Assembly (NCBI RefSeq): GCF_902497875.1
Contig: NZ_CABVHY010000017.1
Coordinates: forward strand, 88,480-152,479
Direction: 5' to 3'
Length of the DNA stretch: 64,000 bases
Source: Pseudomonas fluorescens
Lineage (GTDB): Bacteria > Pseudomonadota > Gammaproteobacteria > Pseudomonadales > Pseudomonadaceae
Below the pieces are notes generated by a model that had not been told where the DNA came from, did not search any database, and saw only the letters and a program-made list of their open reading frames with translations. The translations under genes were made by a program, and so were the position numbers. Shown here one piece after another: positions 49,523 through 59,250 of the stretch. Numbering within the stretch: position 1 is the first letter of the stretch; each line of letters begins with the position of its first letter.

Positions 49523-52294
49523 TTACCCGGCCAAGCGCGCCAACAGTTCCTTGGCTTCGCTCTTCTGACCGTCATCGCCCTCGCTGAGGACTTCACTGAG
49601 AATGTCCCGCGCACCATCGCTGTCGCCCATGTCGATGTAAGCCTGGGCCAGGTCCAGCTTGGTAGCCACTTCGTCGGTGCCCGAAAGGAAATCGAACTCC
49701 AGTTCGTCGTCGGCGGTGGCCGCTGCGTCCTCGGCGGTGAAGCTGGGTTCGGCAAACGGCTCGGCAATAGGCGGCTGCTCAAGACTTTGCGACAGTCGAT
49801 CCAGCTCGGCGTTGACGTCATTCAACTCGGCAGCAAATGCATCCGGCTCGGCTGGCGCATCGATTTCATCGGCCAACGACAAATCGAAATCATCCAGCAG
49901 GTCCAGATCATCGAGTGGCGTCTCGTTCATTGTCGGGGCCGCAGTCACTGCCGGTGTTTTCAGCTCATCCTCAAGACTCAGCAGGAATTCGTCATCGGCC
50001 AGGGTCTCGGCCGGCATATCGGCACCCAGGTCAAGATCGAACTCCGACAAGTCTTCCAGACTTTCTTTCGCTTCGGTCTGCTGTTGCAAAACCGCTTCGA
50101 AGCTCAAGTCATCGTCCGCTGGAAAGGCATCAAGCTCTGGCTCTGGCTCTGGCTCGGGTGTCGGCTCTGGCGTAATTATCGCTGGAGAAGCCGCTTCCAG
50201 GTCATCCAGACTCAGATCAAAGTCGCTATCAAACTCATTCGTAGCTGCAACAGCGGCTGGCGCCGGCACCTCGGGCTCATCCAGGCTCAGATCAAAGTCG
50301 CTATCGATTTCATCCGCCGCTGCAACAGCGACCGGTGCTGGCGCCTCGAGCTCATCCAGGCTCAGATCAAAGTCGCTATCGATTTCATCCGCCGCTGTAA
50401 CAGCGTCCGGTGCTGGCGCCTCGGGCTCTTCCTGCAACAGGTCCTTGACGTATTGTGCGTCCAGCTCGGCAGCCGCCGCAGCAGCAGCAATACCGGTGGC
50501 GGCCGCCACTACAACCATCGCTGGGAAACGACTTTTCAGCTGTTCGACTTCTGCGTAATTCTTGCCATTGGCTACCAACTGACGCTCTTGAGCGACAAAG
50601 GCATCACGGTCGCCCTGCTCGCCATAGACTTCCATCAGCTTCAAGCGCAAGTCACTGCGTTGCGGCTCTTGCTTGATCGCGCCTTGCAGCAGGTCCGCAG
50701 CCTGATTCAGGGCGCCGCGCTGGATGTGCGATTGCGCTTGCACCAGAACGTCGTCCGAGCGCTCGGCTGCCGGCGCCACCAAAGGTGCGGCAATCGGCGG
50801 TACAACCACGACTGGAGCGATGGGCGCTCGAACTGGAGCTGGCGCTGGCGCTGGCGCTGGCGTGAGCTTGACGCTTGGCGGTGAAATTTCAATGTGGTCG
50901 AAGCTGTTGGATGGCAGATCCAGATCCAGATCAGCAGAAAACTCCGGCTCTTCGGCCAAGGCCCGGGCCATGCGCAGATGCTTTTCCGCTTCTTGCTGTG
51001 CCTTGCGACGACGGGCCAGCAACAGCAACAAGAGCAGCACCACCACGGCACCACCACCGACCAGCCCCATCAGATATGGATTGGTCAGCAGCTCATTGAA
51101 TTTGGCTTCTTCTGCAGGCGGCTTCGCGCCTTGAATCGGTGCCTCGGCAGGTACAGCGGCTGGCGTGGCAGCATCGGCTGTCGCTTCTGCCGGCGGCGTT
51201 GCAGCAGCCTGAGGATCAGCGGCCAACTCAGCCGACATCGGCGCTGCAGGCTGAGCAGCGCCCGGACCTTCGGCCTGCAGCTTGGCCAACTGATTATTCT
51301 TCAGCTCGATCAAGCGCTGGAGCTTGTCCAGCTGACTTTGTAGATCGGTCATGCGGTTTTTCAACTCAGCGTTGTCACGCCGGGTCGTATCGAGACTTTC
51401 CTGGGTGACGGCGAGCTTGTTGTTCAGCGCCTGTGTGTCGCCCGCGGCGCCTTTGCCGCGCGCTTTACCGGACTCGGCGGAAACCAGACTCAAATTATCT
51501 CTGGCTACCTGCCCGGGTGCGGCATCGCCACGCCCACGCTTGGTGGCATCCAGTTGCTGCGGTCGGGCGACCAACCGACGACCCTGACGCCAGGCAGTGT
51601 TTTGTGCAGCCACTTCGGCAATGGCCTGGGGTTGCGGCAGGCTGGTGCTCTGTGCCGAATCCGGCAAACGCAGCACTTGGCCGGTTTTCAGGCGGTTGAT
51701 ATTGCCGTCGATAAAGGCATCGGGGTTCATTGCCTGGATCGCCAGCATGGTCTGCTGGATCGAGGCGCCGTTGCGGGCCTTCGCGGCGATTTCCCACAGG
51801 GTATCGCGGGCAGTCGTGGTGTATTGCGCCGACTTGCCAGCGGCGGCTTTAGCCGGTGCGGGCTGAGCAGCGGCCTCGGCGGTTTGTGGCGAGAACTTCG
51901 AAGGGTCGAGCAGCACACTGTAATCGCGCAGCAAGCGGCCATTGGGCCACATCACCTGCACCAGGAATTTGACCATCGGTTCGGACAGCGGCTTGCTCGA
52001 TGTCACGCGCAACACGCTTTTGCCACTGGAATTGAGCTCGGTGGTGAAGGTCAGGTCGTTGAGAAACGCCTGGCGATCGACACCGGCCTTGGCGAATTCT
52101 TCTGGCGAGGCCAGGCTCGGCACCACTTCGGCAGCGGTGAGATCCTTGACATCGAGCAGTTCGATTTCTGCCATCAGCGGTTGGTTCGGAGTCGACTTCA
52201 GGGTCAATTCCCCGAGCCCAAGCGCCTGCGCCACACCAGAGGACAGCGCCGAGGCGGCCGCAATTGCCAGCACCAGTTTGCGAACTTGAACCAT
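49523..52294 (-). CDS. fimV: FimV-type peptidoglycan-binding pilus and motility protein
   Basis: A 923-residue inner-membrane protein. In order: signal peptide (1-25), FimV N-terminal domain (LGELTLKSTPNQPLMAEIEL), LysM peptidoglycan-binding region (about 150-210, TTARDTLWEIAAKARNG), coiled coil (about 290-335), one transmembrane span (about 405-428, GGGAVVVLLLLLLLA), a long acidic cytoplasmic region with three 25-residue repeats, and the conserved C-terminal TPR-like cap (TKLDLAQAYIDMGDSDGA). In Pseudomonas aeruginosa it organises type IV pilus assembly and cyclic AMP signalling. The length fits. Confidence 0.95.
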   Translation of the reverse strand: MVQVRKLVLAIAAASALSSGVAQALGLGELTLKSTPNQPLMAEIELLDVKDLTAAEVVPSLASPEEFAKAGVDRQAFLNDLTFTTELNSSGKSVLRVTSSKPLSEPMVKFLVQVMWPNGRLLRDYSVLLDPSKFSPQTAEAAAQPAPAKAAAGKSAQYTTTARDTLWEIAAKARNGASIQQTMLAIQAMNPDAFIDGNINRLKTGQVLRLPDSAQSTSLPQPQAIAEVAAQNTAWRQGRRLVARPQQLDATKRGRGDAAPGQVARDNLSLVSAESGKARGKGAAGDTQALNNKLAVTQESLDTTRRDNAELKNRMTDLQSQLDKLQRLIELKNNQLAKLQAEGPGAAQPAAPMSAELAADPQAAATPPAEATADAATPAAVPAEAPIQGAKPPAEEAKFNELLTNPYLMGLVGGGAVVVLLLLLLLARRRKAQQEAEKHLRMARALAEEPEFSADLDLDLPSNSFDHIEISPPSVKLTPAPAPAPAPVRAPIAPVVVVPPIAAPLVAPAAERSDDVLVQAQSHIQRGALNQAADLLQGAIKQEPQRSDLRLKLMEVYGEQGDRDAFVAQERQLVANGKNYAEVEQLKSRFPAMVVVAAATGIAAAAAAAELDAQYVKDLLQEEPEAPAPDAVTAADEIDSDFDLSLDELEAPAPVAVAAADEIDSDFDLSLDEPEVPAPAAVAATNEFDSDFDLSLDDLEAASPAIITPEPTPEPEPEPELDAFPADDDLSFEAVLQQQTEAKESLEDLSEFDLDLGADMPAETLADDEFLLSLEDELKTPAVTAAPTMNETPLDDLDLLDDFDLSLADEIDAPAEPDAFAAELNDVNAELDRLSQSLEQPPIAEPFAEPSFTAEDAAATADDELEFDFLSGTDEVATKLDLAQAYIDMGDSDGARDILSEVLSEGDDGQKSEAKELLARLAG
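50207..50435 (-). repeat. Three 75-bp tandem repeats inside fimV
   Basis: The unit starting CTCAGATCAAAGTCGCTATC occurs at 50211, 50286 and 50361, exactly 75 bp apart. It encodes three acidic 25-residue units (DEIDSDFDLSLDE core). The last two are nearly identical, so the array looks recent and able to vary in copy number. Confidence 0.85.
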
Positions 52295-52489
52295 AGCCTC
52301 TTCCTTTGTTTGAACACTCCTCGGCCTGCGAGAAGGTCTAGTAGCCGCCGCCCTAAGGCGTTGCGCAGAGCAATGAAGGCAACCTGCACGGGATTATTTC
52401 GTTCATGCCAGTGGAAGCCGCAAACGGCGGCTCCAAGCCAAGCATAGCGCTCAGCTAGAATCATTCAGCAAATTGTTGCCAAGTATCTT

Positions 52490-53500
52490 TTACAGCAGGT
52501 CTTTTATCAACAACTCAGCCAACTGCACAGCGTTTAGCGCTGCGCCCTTGCGTACGTTATCTGACGTCAGCCACAGATTAAGTTCCGCCGGGTCGTCGAC
52601 GCTGGTCCGAACCCGGCCGACATAGACCACATCCTGCCCCACCGCATCACCGACTGCCGTCGGGTAATCACCGGCTTCAACCAGTTCAATACCAGGCGCA
52701 ACGCCCAGCGCAGCGTTGACCTTTGCCAGATCGACAGCCGCCGTTGACTGCAAGGTCACGCTAAAGCTATCGCCGAAAAACACCGGGGCTTGAATGCAGG
52801 TTACAGAAATCTTCAACGAAGGCTCTGCCAGGACCTCACGCAGCTCCTTGACCAGGCGCTTTTCCAGCAAGGTGTGGCCTTGGGCATCCGGCGTGCCGAC
52901 CTGCGCCAGCAGATTGAAAGCCATTTGCCGATCAAAGAATCGCGGCTCCAGGGGGCGGACGTTGAGCAGTTCGGCGGTTTGCCGGGCCAACTCTTTAACG
53001 GCTTCGCGACCTTGAGAGGAGACTGCCAGGCTGGCGGTCAGGGTGACTCGCTGAATGTCGAGCAAACCGCGCAATGGGGCGAGCACCACTGCCAGCACCG
53101 TGGCTGATGCGCTTGGGCTGCTCAGTTGGACCGGCTTTTTCAGCCCGGCCAGCACCTGGCCATTAGCTTCCGGAACGACTTGCGGTGCTTGCGCAGCAGG
53201 CAACGCGCCGGACAAATCGATCACCGCACAACCGGCCGCCGTGGCACGCGGCGCAAAACTCAGGGTAACCGCGGGGCCGGCAGCAAAAAACACCAGTTGA
53301 ACCTTGCTGAAGTCGAATTCGTCGACTTCCCGCACCCGCACGTTCTTGCCGCGAAATGGCACCGAATGCCCGGCGGACTCGCTGCTGGCCAGCAAGTACA
53401 GGTTGGCGACAGGGAAATCGCGCTCTTCGAGAATCTGGACGAGTGTTTCGCCGACAGTACCGGTGGCGCCGATCACAGCGATATCAAAGGACTGGCTCAT
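52490..53500 (-). CDS. usg: Aspartate-semialdehyde dehydrogenase-like protein, catalytic Cys missing
   Basis: A 336-residue Usg/Asd2-type paralogue of Asd. The Rossmann motif VIGATGTVGETLVQIL is intact. Where the active-site Cys should lie (family N-C-S/T) the sequence is SSPSASATVL, so the thioester chemistry is not possible by the usual route. It lies just downstream of the true asd, as usg does in other gamma-proteobacteria. Role unknown; a structural or regulatory partner is possible. Confidence 0.9.
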   Translation of the reverse strand: MSQSFDIAVIGATGTVGETLVQILEERDFPVANLYLLASSESAGHSVPFRGKNVRVREVDEFDFSKVQLVFFAAGPAVTLSFAPRATAAGCAVIDLSGALPAAQAPQVVPEANGQVLAGLKKPVQLSSPSASATVLAVVLAPLRGLLDIQRVTLTASLAVSSQGREAVKELARQTAELLNVRPLEPRFFDRQMAFNLLAQVGTPDAQGHTLLEKRLVKELREVLAEPSLKISVTCIQAPVFFGDSFSVTLQSTAAVDLAKVNAALGVAPGIELVEAGDYPTAVGDAVGQDVVYVGRVRTSVDDPAELNLWLTSDNVRKGAALNAVQLAELLIKDLL

Positions 53501-53578
53501 GTTGCTACCTCAGGCGAAACGGGGGAGCGGCACTTTACCGGGTGGTTGGCACGCAGGCAATTAACGGCGAAATCCCCC

Positions 53579-53709
53579 GTAGCAGCTGGCGCAGCCTGCG
53601 TTCGGCCGCGCAGCGGTCGTAAAACCTGAGAGCGCGGTCTTTCAGGAAGATCAAGGTGTTCTGATTCACGAGGACTACGTCCTCGAACGCAGGCTTCGCC
53701 AGCTGCTAC
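53579..53709. repeat. REP-like doublet between usg and asd
   Basis: GTAGCAGCTGGCGCAGCCTG (53579 on) and the inverted GAACGCAGGCTTCGCCAGCT (53685 on) are facing REP variants. Confidence 0.75.
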
Positions 53710-53737
53710 AAAAAGCTCATCGCCTTCACAAAGAAAA

Positions 53738-53765
53738 AACCCGCACCTCTTTCAAGGCACGGGTT
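53738..53765 (-). terminator. Terminator of asd
   Basis: AACCCG / CGGGTT-based hairpin followed by TTTTTTC on the minus strand, 20 bases after the asd stop. Confidence 0.75.
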
Positions 53766-53784
53766 CTTTCATTACGTCAATAAA

Positions 53785-54897
53785 TCAACGCTCGAGCAGA
53801 ATCCGCAACATGCGACGCAGCGGCTCGGCCGCGCCCCACAGCAGTTGGTCGCCGACGGTGAAGGCACCGAGGAACTGCGACCCCATGTTCAGTTTGCGCA
53901 GACGGCCCACCGGGATATTCAGGGTACCGGTGACCTTGGTCGGGCTCAGCTCCTGCATGCTGATTTCACGCTGGTTCGGCACCAGCTTGACCCATGGATT
54001 GTGCTGGCTGATCAGCCCTTCGATATCAGTGATCGGCACGTCTTTGTTCAGCTTGATGGTCAGCGCCTGGCTGTGGCAGCGCATCGCGCCAATCCGCACG
54101 CAGATGCCATCGACCGGAATCGGGCTCTTGAAGCGACCAAGGATCTTGTTGGTCTCGGCCTGGGCCTTCCACTCTTCGCGGCTCTGACCGTTCGGCAGTT
54201 CCTTGTCGATCCACGGGATCAGGCTGCCGGCCAGGGGCACGCCGAAGTTCTCGGTTGGATAGGCTTCGCCGCGCATGGCTTCGGCCACTTTACGGTCGAT
54301 GTCGAGGATCGCGCTGGCCGGGTTGGCCAGTTCATCGGCAACTGCGGCGTGGGTTGCGCCCATCTGCTTGATCAGTTCGCGCATGTTCTGCGCGCCGGCA
54401 CCGGAGGCCGCCTGATAAGTCATGGCGCTCATCCATTCCACCAGGCCGGCTTCGAACAGGCCACCCAGGCCCATCAGCATCAGGCTGACGGTGCAATTGC
54501 CACCGATGTAGTTCTTGGTCCCGGCGTCGAGCTGCTGGTCGATCACCTTGCGGTTCACCGGATCGAGCACGATCACCGCGTCATCCTGCATGCGCAGGCT
54601 GGAAGCGGCGTCGATCCAGTAACCCTGCCAGCCGGCTTCGCGCAGTTTCGGGAACACTTCGCTGGTGTAGTCGCCACCCTGGCAGGTCAGAATCACGTCG
54701 AGGGTTTTCAGCTCTTCAATGCTGTAAGCGTCCTTGAGCGGAGCAATGTCCTTGCCCACGGACGGGCCTTGGCCACCGACATTGGAAGTGGTGAAAAACA
54801 CCGGCTCGATAAGATCGAAATCCTGCTCTTCCAGCATCCGCTGCATGAGCACGGAACCGACCATACCGCGCCAACCGATCAGACCTACACGTTTCAT
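53785..54897 (-). CDS. asd: Aspartate-semialdehyde dehydrogenase
   Basis: A 370-residue NADP enzyme that reduces aspartyl phosphate in lysine, methionine and threonine synthesis. GWRGMVGSVLMQRM is the cofactor loop. The catalytic Cys lies in IGGNCTVSLMLMGLG near residue 135, and His in RIGAMRCHSQALTIK. The length and sequence are those of the enteric-type Asd. Downstream of leuB, followed by its own terminator. Confidence 0.97.
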   Translation of the reverse strand: MKRVGLIGWRGMVGSVLMQRMLEEQDFDLIEPVFFTTSNVGGQGPSVGKDIAPLKDAYSIEELKTLDVILTCQGGDYTSEVFPKLREAGWQGYWIDAASSLRMQDDAVIVLDPVNRKVIDQQLDAGTKNYIGGNCTVSLMLMGLGGLFEAGLVEWMSAMTYQAASGAGAQNMRELIKQMGATHAAVADELANPASAILDIDRKVAEAMRGEAYPTENFGVPLAGSLIPWIDKELPNGQSREEWKAQAETNKILGRFKSPIPVDGICVRIGAMRCHSQALTIKLNKDVPITDIEGLISQHNPWVKLVPNQREISMQELSPTKVTGTLNIPVGRLRKLNMGSQFLGAFTVGDQLLWGAAEPLRRMLRILLER

Positions 54898-54966
54898 CGC
54901 AACTACACCTTCTTGAAAAAGTGGGCCGCTGCTTTCAAGGTTGAAAGTTGCAGCGGGCCCAAGAGA

Positions 54967-56049
54967 TTACAGATTCCGCAGCGCGGCGACTACTGCGTCG
55001 CCCATTTCCTGCGTACCGACTTTAGTACAACCGGCCGACCAGATGTCACCAGTGCGCAGGCCCTGATCGAGCACCAGGCTCACGGCTTTCTCGATGGCAT
55101 CGGCCGCATCCTGCAGATTGAAGCTGTAACGCAGCATCATCGACACCGACAAAATGGTCGCCAACGGGTTGGCAATGCCTTTGCCAGCGATATCCGGCGC
55201 CGAACCGTGGCACGGCTCGTACATGCCCTTGTTGTTGGTGTCCAGGGATGCCGACGGCAGCATGCCGATGGAACCGGTGAGCATCGACGCCTGGTCGGAC
55301 AGAATATCGCCAAACAGGTTGTCGGTGACGATCACGTCGAATTGCTTCGGTGCACGCACCAACTGCATCGCGGCGTTGTCCACATACATGTGGCTCAGCT
55401 CGACGTCCGGGTAGTCCTTGGCCACTTGCTCGACCACTTCACGCCACAACTGGCTGGAGGCCAGTACGTTGGCCTTGTCCACCGAGCACAGCTTTTTACC
55501 ACGTACTCGCGCCATGTCGAAACCGACACGGGCGATGCGACGAATCTCGCTTTCGCTGTAGGGCAGCGTGTCGTAGGCCTGACGCTCGCCATTCTCCAGC
55601 TCGCGCACGCCACGCGGGGCGCCGAAATAGATGCCGCCGGTCAGTTCGCGGACGATCAGGATATCCAGGCCAGCGACGATTTCCGGCTTCAGGCTCGAGG
55701 CCTCGGCCAGTTGCGGGTAAAGGATCGCCGGGCGCAGGTTGCCGAACAGGCCCAGTTGCGCACGAATCTTCAGCAAGCCACGCTCAGGGCGAATGTCGCG
55801 CTCGATGGTGTCCCATTTCGGACCGCCCACGGCGCCGAGCAGTACCGCGTCGGCCGCACGAGCTCGGGCCAGGGTTTCGTCAGCCAGGGGCACGCCGTGC
55901 TTGTCGATGGCTGCGCCGCCGATCACGTCATGACTCAACTCGAAACCCAGGTTGTATTTGTCGTTGGCCAGTTCCAGCACCTTGACCGCTTCGGCCATGA
56001 TTTCCGGGCCAATACCATCACCTGGGAGAATCAGAATCTGCTTGCTCAT
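54967..56049 (-). CDS. leuB: 3-isopropylmalate dehydrogenase
   Basis: A 360-residue NAD enzyme, third step of leucine synthesis. GDGIGPEIMAEAVKVLE at the start, the substrate Arg residues (ERGLLKIRAQLGLFGNLRP) and the metal-binding TDNLFGDILSDQAS are intact. Downstream of the methyltransferase in the leuCD-leuB cluster. Confidence 0.97.
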   Translation of the reverse strand: MSKQILILPGDGIGPEIMAEAVKVLELANDKYNLGFELSHDVIGGAAIDKHGVPLADETLARARAADAVLLGAVGGPKWDTIERDIRPERGLLKIRAQLGLFGNLRPAILYPQLAEASSLKPEIVAGLDILIVRELTGGIYFGAPRGVRELENGERQAYDTLPYSESEIRRIARVGFDMARVRGKKLCSVDKANVLASSQLWREVVEQVAKDYPDVELSHMYVDNAAMQLVRAPKQFDVIVTDNLFGDILSDQASMLTGSIGMLPSASLDTNNKGMYEPCHGSAPDIAGKGIANPLATILSVSMMLRYSFNLQDAADAIEKAVSLVLDQGLRTGDIWSAGCTKVGTQEMGDAVVAALRNL

Positions 56050-56114
56050 GCTTTCCTCATTTCATCTGTCGGCGTGCCCGCGGGCACACCTGGAAAAATT
56101 CTAGCGTTCGGCGC

Positions 56115-56882
56115 TTATCGTTCAGCCATCAGCACCAGTACATCCGTACTGAACGAACCATCGGCCTCAATATCGAAATATTCGCGCACTTCATTGCCCA
56201 TGGACTGCTGCAACTCAAGGATCGCGGCGCGCATCACTTGCGGTGTGCGCATCCGCTCGACCCAGGAGTTGTACTCCAGGCGCAACCGCTGGCGCGTGGT
56301 GCTGCGGGTATGCAACCCCGCCTCGCTGACCTGGCGCAACCACTCACCGGCGGAATAATCGCGCACGTGGCTGGTATCGCGCAGTACCTCGACGCTTTGC
56401 AGGTAAGTGTCGAACAATGGACTGCCCGGCGACAAGACATCGATGAACGCGGCCACCCCACCCGGCTTGAGCACTCGCCGCACTTCCCGCAGGGCCAGGC
56501 CGAGATCGCTCCAATGGTGTGCCGAATAACGGCTGAAGACGAAATCGAACTCGCCATCGGCGAACGGCAGGCGCTCGGCGGTGCCCAACTGGGTGGAAAC
56601 GTTGCTCAGCCCGCGGTCTACTGCCGCAGCGGCGACCACATCCAGCATCTGCTGAGACAAGTCGTAGGCCACCACTTCTTTGACCAGCGGCGCTACATGG
56701 AAACTCACGTGACCGGCGCCACAACCCAGGTCCAGCACTCGGGCATCGCCCTGCCCGGCCAATTCAGCCTGCAGCAGCGCAAATTCGGTGCCTTGAGCGT
56801 GCACGGCACTGCTCAGATAAGCCGAGGCCTGCTCACCGAATTGCTTTTGGACTACCTGGCTGTGCTGGGGACCGCTGGTCAT
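56115..56882 (-). CDS. Class I SAM-dependent methyltransferase
   Basis: A 255-residue cytosolic methyltransferase of the UbiE/Methyltransf_11 type. Motif I is VLDLGCGAGHVSFHVA near residue 50, followed by YDLSQQMLDVV and FDFVFSRYSAHHW. Its place between leuD and leuB is constant in pseudomonads but gives no clue to substrate. REP sequences lie just upstream. Confidence 0.9.
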   Translation of the reverse strand: MTSGPQHSQVVQKQFGEQASAYLSSAVHAQGTEFALLQAELAGQGDARVLDLGCGAGHVSFHVAPLVKEVVAYDLSQQMLDVVAAAAVDRGLSNVSTQLGTAERLPFADGEFDFVFSRYSAHHWSDLGLALREVRRVLKPGGVAAFIDVLSPGSPLFDTYLQSVEVLRDTSHVRDYSAGEWLRQVSEAGLHTRSTTRQRLRLEYNSWVERMRTPQVMRAAILELQQSMGNEVREYFDIEADGSFSTDVLVLMAER

Positions 56883-56928
56883 GGTGACTTCCTTTTAGGG
56901 TGAGTCTTGTGTTGCCTGGTTGAAGATC

Positions 56929-57005
56929 AAAAGATCGCAGCCTGCGGCAGCTCCTACAGGTGTACGCGAATCCAATGTAGGAGCTGGCGAAGCCTGCGAT
57001 CTTTT
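56929..57005. repeat. REP doublet between the methyltransferase and leuD
   Basis: Facing REP copies at 56929-56957 and 56977-57005, each with GTAGGAGCTG and GCGATCTTTT ends. Confidence 0.85.
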
Positions 57006-57024
57006 CAGCGATCACATCAAACCA

Positions 57025-57669
57025 TCACGCGTCGCGAAACAACCACGGCTGGCTAGCACGGTGCTTGGCTTCAAACGTAGCAATCGCCTCGTGGTCCTGC
57101 AGGGTCAGGCCGATATCGTCCAGGCCGTTGAGCAGGCAATGCTTGCGGAATGCGTCGATCTCGAAGCTCAACACCTTGCCATCAGGACGGGTCACGGTCT
57201 GTGCTTGCAGATCAACCTGCAACTGGTAGCCAGGAGTCGCTTCAACCTGCTGGAACAGCTCATCGACTTCAGCATCGCTCAAGATGATCGGCAGCAAGCC
57301 GTTCTTGAAGCTGTTGTTGAAGAAAATGTCGGCATAGCTCGGAGCGATGATGCTGCGGAAACCGTATTCTTCCAAGGCCCACGGCGCATGTTCGCGGCTG
57401 GAGCCGCAGCCGAAGTTTTCCCGGGCGAGCAACACGCTGGCACCTTGATAACGTTCGGCGTTGAGCACGAAATCCTTGTTCAACGGGCGCTGGGAGTTGT
57501 CCTGGTACGGCTGGCCGACATCCAGGTAACGCCACTCGTCGAACAGGTTCGGGCCGAAGCCGGTGCGCTTGATCGACTTCAAGAACTGCTTGGGAATGAT
57601 CTGGTCGGTGTCGACGTTGGCACGGTCCAGCGGCGCGACAAGACCAGTGTGCTGGGTAAATGCTCTCAT
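57025..57669 (-). CDS. leuD: 3-isopropylmalate dehydratase small subunit
   Basis: A 214-residue swivelling subunit of isopropylmalate isomerase. NVDTDQIIPKQFLK and FGCGSSREHAPWAL are the family motifs. It starts 2 bases after leuC, and the two form a heterodimer. Confidence 0.97.
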   Translation of the reverse strand: MRAFTQHTGLVAPLDRANVDTDQIIPKQFLKSIKRTGFGPNLFDEWRYLDVGQPYQDNSQRPLNKDFVLNAERYQGASVLLARENFGCGSSREHAPWALEEYGFRSIIAPSYADIFFNNSFKNGLLPIILSDAEVDELFQQVEATPGYQLQVDLQAQTVTRPDGKVLSFEIDAFRKHCLLNGLDDIGLTLQDHEAIATFEAKHRASQPWLFRDA

Positions 57670-57671
57670 GA

Positions 57672-59099
57672 TTACTGCGCTCCCTGGATCAATTCACGGA
57701 CGTCGACGAAACGACCGTTCACAGCGGCGGCGGCGGCCATGGCCGGGCTGACCAGGTGAGTACGACCACCGGCACCCTGACGGCCTTCGAAGTTGCGGTT
57801 AGAGGTCGACGCGCAATGCTCGCCAGACTCCAAACGGTCAGGGTTCATCGCCAGGCACATCGAGCAACCCGGTTCACGCCACTCGAAACCGGCTTCGAGG
57901 AAGATCTTGTCCAGCCCTTCCGATTCCGCCTGAGCCTTCACCAGGCCCGAGCCAGGCACGACGATCGCCTGCTTGATGGTCGAAGCCACTTTACGGCCCT
58001 TGGCGATCACTGCCGCAGCGCGCAGGTCTTCGATCCGCGAGTTGGTGCAAGAGCCGATGAATACCCGGTCCAGCTGAATGTCGGTGATCGCCTGATTGGC
58101 GGTCAAACCCATGTACTTCAAGGCACGCTCGATGGAGCCGCGCTTGACCAGATCCATTTCCTTCGCGGGATCCGGAACGTTCTGATCAACAGCAAGCACC
58201 ATCTCGGGCGAGGTGCCCCAGCTGACTTGCGGCTTGATCTGGGCGGCGTCGAGCTCAACGATGGTGTCGAACTTCGCATCCGCGTCGGTCACCAGATCTT
58301 TCCAGGCTTCGACCGCCAGGTCCCATTCCGCGCCTTTCGGGGCAAACGGGCGGCCTTTGACGTAAGCGACCGTCTTTTCGTCGGCGGCCACCAGACCCAC
58401 TCGTGCACCGGCTTCGATGGCCATGTTGCAGATAGTCATGCGGCCTTCGACCGACAAATCACGAATCGCGCTACCGGCGAACTCGATGGCGTGGCCGTTG
58501 CCGCCGGCGGTGCCGATCTTGCCGATGATCGCGAGGACGATGTCCTTGGCGGTCACGCCGAACGGCAATTGCCCTTCAACCGACACCAGCATGTTTTTCA
58601 TTTTTTTCGCGACCAGGCACTGAGTGGCGAGCACATGCGCGACCTCGGAAGTGCCGATCCCGTGAGCCAGGGCGCCGAACGCGCCGTGGGTCGACGTGTG
58701 GGAGTCGCCGCAGACCACGGTCATGCCTGGCAAGGTTGCGCCCTGCTCTGGACCGATCACGTGGACGATACCCTGACGGATATCGTTCATCTTGAATTCG
58801 ACAATGCCGTATTCATCACAGTTATCGTCGAGGGTCTGGACCTGCAAACGCGAGACCTGGTCGGCAATGGCTTCGATGCCGCCTTTGCGCTCCGGGGTGG
58901 TCGGTACGTTGTGGTCCGGGGTCGCGATGTTGGCATCGATGCGCCAAGGCTTGCGCCCGGCCAGACGCAGGCCTTCGAAGGCTTGCGGCGAAGTCACTTC
59001 ATGAATGATGTGACGATCGATATAGATCAGCGCCGAGCCATCGTCGCGCTGTTTGACCAAATGCGAATCCCAGAGCTTGTCGTAGAGCGTTTTGCCGGC
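57672..59099 (-). CDS. leuC: 3-isopropylmalate dehydratase large subunit
   Basis: A 475-residue aconitase-type subunit with a 4Fe-4S cluster. The cluster cysteines are in FIGSCTNSR (near residue 350) and GCSMC (near residue 410); VCGDSHTSTHGAFG is the substrate region. I start at MAGKTLYDKLW (59099) rather than the longer frame from 59150. It is divergent from the LysR gene, which probably regulates it. Confidence 0.96.
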   Translation of the reverse strand, partial: AGKTLYDKLWDSHLVKQRDDGSALIYIDRHIIHEVTSPQAFEGLRLAGRKPWRIDANIATPDHNVPTTPERKGGIEAIADQVSRLQVQTLDDNCDEYGIVEFKMNDIRQGIVHVIGPEQGATLPGMTVVCGDSHTSTHGAFGALAHGIGTSEVAHVLATQCLVAKKMKNMLVSVEGQLPFGVTAKDIVLAIIGKIGTAGGNGHAIEFAGSAIRDLSVEGRMTICNMAIEAGARVGLVAADEKTVAYVKGRPFAPKGAEWDLAVEAWKDLVTDADAKFDTIVELDAAQIKPQVSWGTSPEMVLAVDQNVPDPAKEMDLVKRGSIERALKYMGLTANQAITDIQLDRVFIGSCTNSRIEDLRAAAVIAKGRKVASTIKQAIVVPGSGLVKAQAESEGLDKIFLEAGFEWREPGCSMCLAMNPDRLESGEHCASTSNRNFEGRQGAGGRTHLVSPAMAAAAAVNGRFVDVRELIQGAQ

Positions 59100-59250
59100 C
59101 ATCAGACGGTTCCTCATCAGCTTGTTTCTATGCCCTGGGTCTTGATGCAACTCAATGACCCCTTGGCTTGTGAGGTCGATCCTATGGCGTTACATTAAAT
59201 AACTCAAATTCATATTTTTCATGCTTTGGATAACCATCTGGAATGCGACC

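Noticed and set aside
49659..50884. Long plus-strand frames opposite fimV
   Set aside because: Ser/Arg-rich antisense of an acidic repeat region; fimV is certain.
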